Below, piece by piece: positions 5,253 to 6,741 of a stretch of 6,741 nucleotides of DNA; the first letter of the stretch is position 1; every line of letters begins with the position of its first letter. The position numbers and the translations under genes are program-made. The DNA is from Candidatus Binatia bacterium (GTDB taxonomy: Bacteria > Desulfobacterota_B > Binatia > UBA9968 > JAJDTQ01), in assembly GCA_022827045.1 (NCBI GenBank), contig JAJDTQ010000147.1, positions 1 through 6,741 on the forward strand, written 5' to 3'. The notes beneath the pieces are model-generated. The model worked only from the letters and a program-made list of their open reading frames with translations, was not told where the DNA came from and did not search any database.

Positions 5253-6219
5253 CCCCTCGGGCCCGGGTTCTTCGCCAGCCCTGCCTCGCCCGTCGATGAA
5301 CCTCGACCCCGGTTCACGCAACGTCGCCCGACCGCTTCTCAACGTGTTCGGGATGTTCATCGTCGCCCCACTCCAGTCAATCGGGACTCCGCACCCGCAC
5401 GTCAGCCACCACCGCAGCCAGTTGATCGCTTCTACTGCGCGACGGCAAGAAATGCAACACAAAACGACAACATCCCAACATCTGAACCCGCACCGCCGCC
5501 GACGCCTCGTCCGGCAGAACGCCGGACCCCGACGCAGGCATGCCCGCAAGCCATCCCGGCGCCCGCGTCGACGTCGGGAGCGACAGCGTGCCGGAGTCCA
5601 CGCTGTGTGAGCCGATCGAGCGGCGCCGCAACAGTCCCCCCACTCCGTCCCGCCGCCGCTCAATCGCCGCGCCGGCTTTGCCGTGCGGAGCGTCCCCCCT
5701 TGTCTTCCCCGACATCGTCCCTGTACGCCAGGTCCTCATGGACGGCCTGACGGCCGTTAGCTACCTCCACACGCCACACAGCGGGCTGTTGGCCCTGCCA
5801 TCCGATGCCCTGGCTGCTCTGGTGTGCTCCAGCACCGTCAGGGACGCTATTCATGGGCTTGGGAAACTTGGTACCAAATTGCGACGCGCCCCGTGTTCGG
5901 CAAAAACACATGCGTGGATATTCAAGGGGTTGGGTGGGCTACATTCCGGTTACAGCCGGGACTCGACCGTCACGGGCCGCGGTCCTTTCCCAAGGATTCG
6001 GCGGTTTTCCCAGGGTGCGCGTACGCGCGCAGGGCGGTGGTCGTGTGATGCGTCCTGACCGACGGGCTGCTCCGTTCCGGCGCAACGACGAGTTCCTCAA
6101 GCTCCTGCCCAAGTGCGTTGTCGCCTTCCCCGGCAGCGACATCGCGGCAGTGCGGCTCATAGAAATAAAACACGGGGCGTCGCCGATGGTTCAGGGCGAC
6201 TCCATCCGGAGGCAATGCC
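5253..6219. other. Stretch without a recognisable gene
   Basis: Several long open frames exist on both strands, as expected in GC-rich DNA, but none shows a domain, a clear start or a ribosome binding site. Two stretches read somewhat like protein. One is plus-strand 6046-6216 (NDEFLKLLPKCVVAFPGSD, mostly G/C at third positions), and the other is the minus-strand frame opposite it, from about 6231 (MYFVMALPPDGV). They overlap, so at most one is real, and I recognise neither. Palindromes occur at 5868-5877 (TTGGTACCAA) and 6017-6028 (GCGCGTACGCGC). The stretch may be intergenic sequence or heavily decayed genes. Confidence 0.5.
6017..6028. repeat. 12-bp perfect palindrome GCGCGTACGCGC
   Basis: A self-complementary alternating purine-pyrimidine sequence. 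It could be a protein-binding site or a chance palindrome, and nothing adjacent indicates which. Confidence 0.4.
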
Positions 6220-6375
6220 ATGACGAAGTACATGTTCACACGACGAATCCGGGGGCTTGCGGGCCCGTTGAAGAAGGGCGGCAACTGGGGGCGGGCAGCG
6301 TGGACGCAGACCATCAGCCCGCCGCTCACGATTTTGGATATACAAGAACACCAGGAAATACTATTATGGCTGTAA
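6220..6375 (+). CDS. Hypothetical 51-residue protein with strong ribosome binding site
   Basis: ATG (6220-6222) is preceded by GGAGG (6208-6212) with ideal 7-nt spacing. The frame reads MTKYMFTRRIRGLAGPLKKG, then NWGRAAWTQTISPPLTILD, then a more AT-rich, acidic tail with TAA at 6373-6375. The N-terminal half is basic. No domain or family is recognised and there is no signal peptide. It ends 54 bp before the likely start of the decarboxylase gene, in the same direction. The initiation signal is the main support, and the change in base composition near its end argues for caution. Confidence 0.3.
   Translation: MTKYMFTRRIRGLAGPLKKGGNWGRAAWTQTISPPLTILDIQEHQEILLWL
6334..6364 (+). promoter_or_regulatory. 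Weak promoter candidate upstream of the decarboxylase
   Basis: TTGGAT (6334-6339), 19 bp, then TACTAT (6359-6364), in the only AT-rich stretch near the gene. The match is poor and the spacing long. It is reported because it stands directly before the palindromic pair and the decarboxylase start. Confidence 0.25.
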
Positions 6376-6391
6376 ACATACGCTTGATTTA

Positions 6392-6410
6392 CACGCGTGT
6401 GCCACGCGTG
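6392..6410. promoter_or_regulatory. Paired 8-bp palindromes, likely operator
   Basis: CACGCGTG occurs at 6392-6399 and again at 6403-6410, separated by TGC. Each copy is a perfect palindrome. The centre-to-centre distance of 11 bp is about one DNA helical turn, so two dimers would bind on the same face. The pair ends 5 bp before the ribosome binding site at 6416-6420, a position typical for a repressor that controls the decarboxylase gene. The binding protein is not identifiable from the sequence. Confidence 0.5.
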
Positions 6411-6415
6411 CTTGT

Positions 6416-6420
6416 GGAGG
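6416..6420 (+). promoter_or_regulatory. Ribosome binding site that decides the decarboxylase start
   Basis: GGAGG lies 9 nt before an in-frame TTG (6430) and 15 nt before the first ATG (6436). The spacing favours TTG as the true start, adding two residues (M-S) before the ATG. Confidence 0.45.
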
Positions 6421-6429
6421 GCTTCAGTC

Positions 6430-6741
6430 TTGTCCATGGAACCTTCGGATCAGAACAATGGAAGAGACAGTCGCGGCAGCCTCGGGATGGCGCCCGAGGT
6501 CATGCTTGAGCTCGCGCGCAAGGCGGCGGAGATTCTGGTGAACCGTATCGAAGGTCTCCCCGCGGACAATGCCTGGGACGGCGACTTTCAGCAGGCGCTC
6601 GACGCCAAGCTGAAGGAGGATCCGCCCGAGGACGGCCGGCCGGCGGGGGAGGTGATCGAGTGGGTTGCGCGCGAAGTGCTCCCGTTCGCGACGCGCCTGG
6701 ACCACCCGCGTTGCTTCGCGTTCATCCCGTCGTCGCCCACG
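6430..6741 (+). CDS. Group II pyridoxal-phosphate-dependent decarboxylase, N-terminal part
   Basis: The first roughly 100 residues of an aromatic-L-amino-acid/glutamate-type decarboxylase, a cytosolic PLP enzyme that removes CO2 from an amino acid to give an amine. After a non-conserved, polar start the protein reads MLELARKAAEILVNRIEGLP, AWDGDFQQALDAKL, DPPEDGRPAGEVIEW, AREVLPFATRLDHPRCFAFI and PSSPT. The ELA…A..I…I…LP helix, the PPE-x-G-x-P motif and the HPR-C/F-F-x-F-x-P-S-S-P motif are diagnostic for the N-terminal segment of this family. The catalytic lysine and the PLP-binding core lie beyond the window, so substrate and completeness cannot be judged. TTG at 6430 fits the ribosome binding site better than ATG at 6436. 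Third positions are strongly G/C. A palindromic pair upstream suggests regulation. Confidence 0.85.
   Translation, partial: MSMEPSDQNNGRDSRGSLGMAPEVMLELARKAAEILVNRIEGLPADNAWDGDFQQALDAKLKEDPPEDGRPAGEVIEWVAREVLPFATRLDHPRCFAFIPSSPT

Noticed and set aside
4971..5750. Long open frames on both strands crossing the (GGCTC)17 array
   Set aside because: The repeat has no stop codon in any frame, so such frames arise automatically. Flanking residues are arginine- and proline-rich with no domain and no good start.
5868..5877. Palindrome TTGGTACCAA
   Set aside because: A 10-bp palindrome with no gene or promoter placement to give it meaning.
5824..6048. Plus-strand frame with WYQIATRPVFGK, faintly like the start of a Rieske oxygenase
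   Set aside because: No Rieske Cys-His motifs follow and composition soon degrades. The resemblance is too weak to call.
1..6741. CRISPR array, tRNA or rRNA genes
   Set aside because: Apart from the pentamer array there are no spaced direct repeats, and I saw no tRNA-like fold or conserved rRNA sequence.

Overview
The window comes from a GC-rich, Gram-negative bacterium. The main evidence is a large gene whose product has a Sec signal, a cysteine-rich passenger and a C-terminal outer-membrane beta-barrel. This barrel style, together with the other recognisable families (IS3 transposase, NERD nuclease, group II PLP decarboxylase), fits an environmental or host-associated proteobacterium or a related phylum. 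The sequence alone does not fix the lineage. The region looks accessory: one large intact gene, one intact-looking gene start at the right edge, and several fragments with broken reading frames.

Left part (1-1200). The 3' end of an IS3-family element (transposase C-terminus with a frame break, then a right terminal inverted repeat ending at 310) abuts the C-terminal remnant of another gene (311-462), which it appears to have interrupted. A NERD-type nuclease-like N-terminus follows (596 to about 799) and loses its recognisable sequence after the catalytic E-x-K motif. Next is a short plus-strand reading frame (1029-1199) with a 7-bp tandem duplication at its 5' end.

Central part (1251-4760, minus strand). 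This is an operon-like block read right to left. It starts with a small secreted protein behind a strong ribosome binding site (4760), whose best reading changes frame twice, or else is two coupled small genes (4398-4760). After 24 nt comes a 782-residue autotransporter-like protein (2025-4373). After a further 18 nt comes an N-terminally truncated, stop-less half barrel of a paralogous autotransporter (from 2006 down to about 1251). The putative leader of this block (4761-5252) holds a 9-bp inverted repeat, two hairpins, an uninterrupted (GGCTC)17 pentanucleotide array (5135-5219) and, just upstream, a TTGACA-type promoter candidate facing the operon. A phase-variable, structured leader driving a surface adhesin is the most interesting hypothesis here. 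It is an inference, not something the sequence proves.

Right part (5253-6741). About 960 bases show no recognisable gene. A 51-codon plus-strand frame with a strong ribosome binding site follows (6220-6375), then an AT-rich stretch, a pair of identical 8-bp palindromes one helical turn apart (6392-6410), and the N-terminus of a pyridoxal-phosphate group II decarboxylase that runs off the end of the window.
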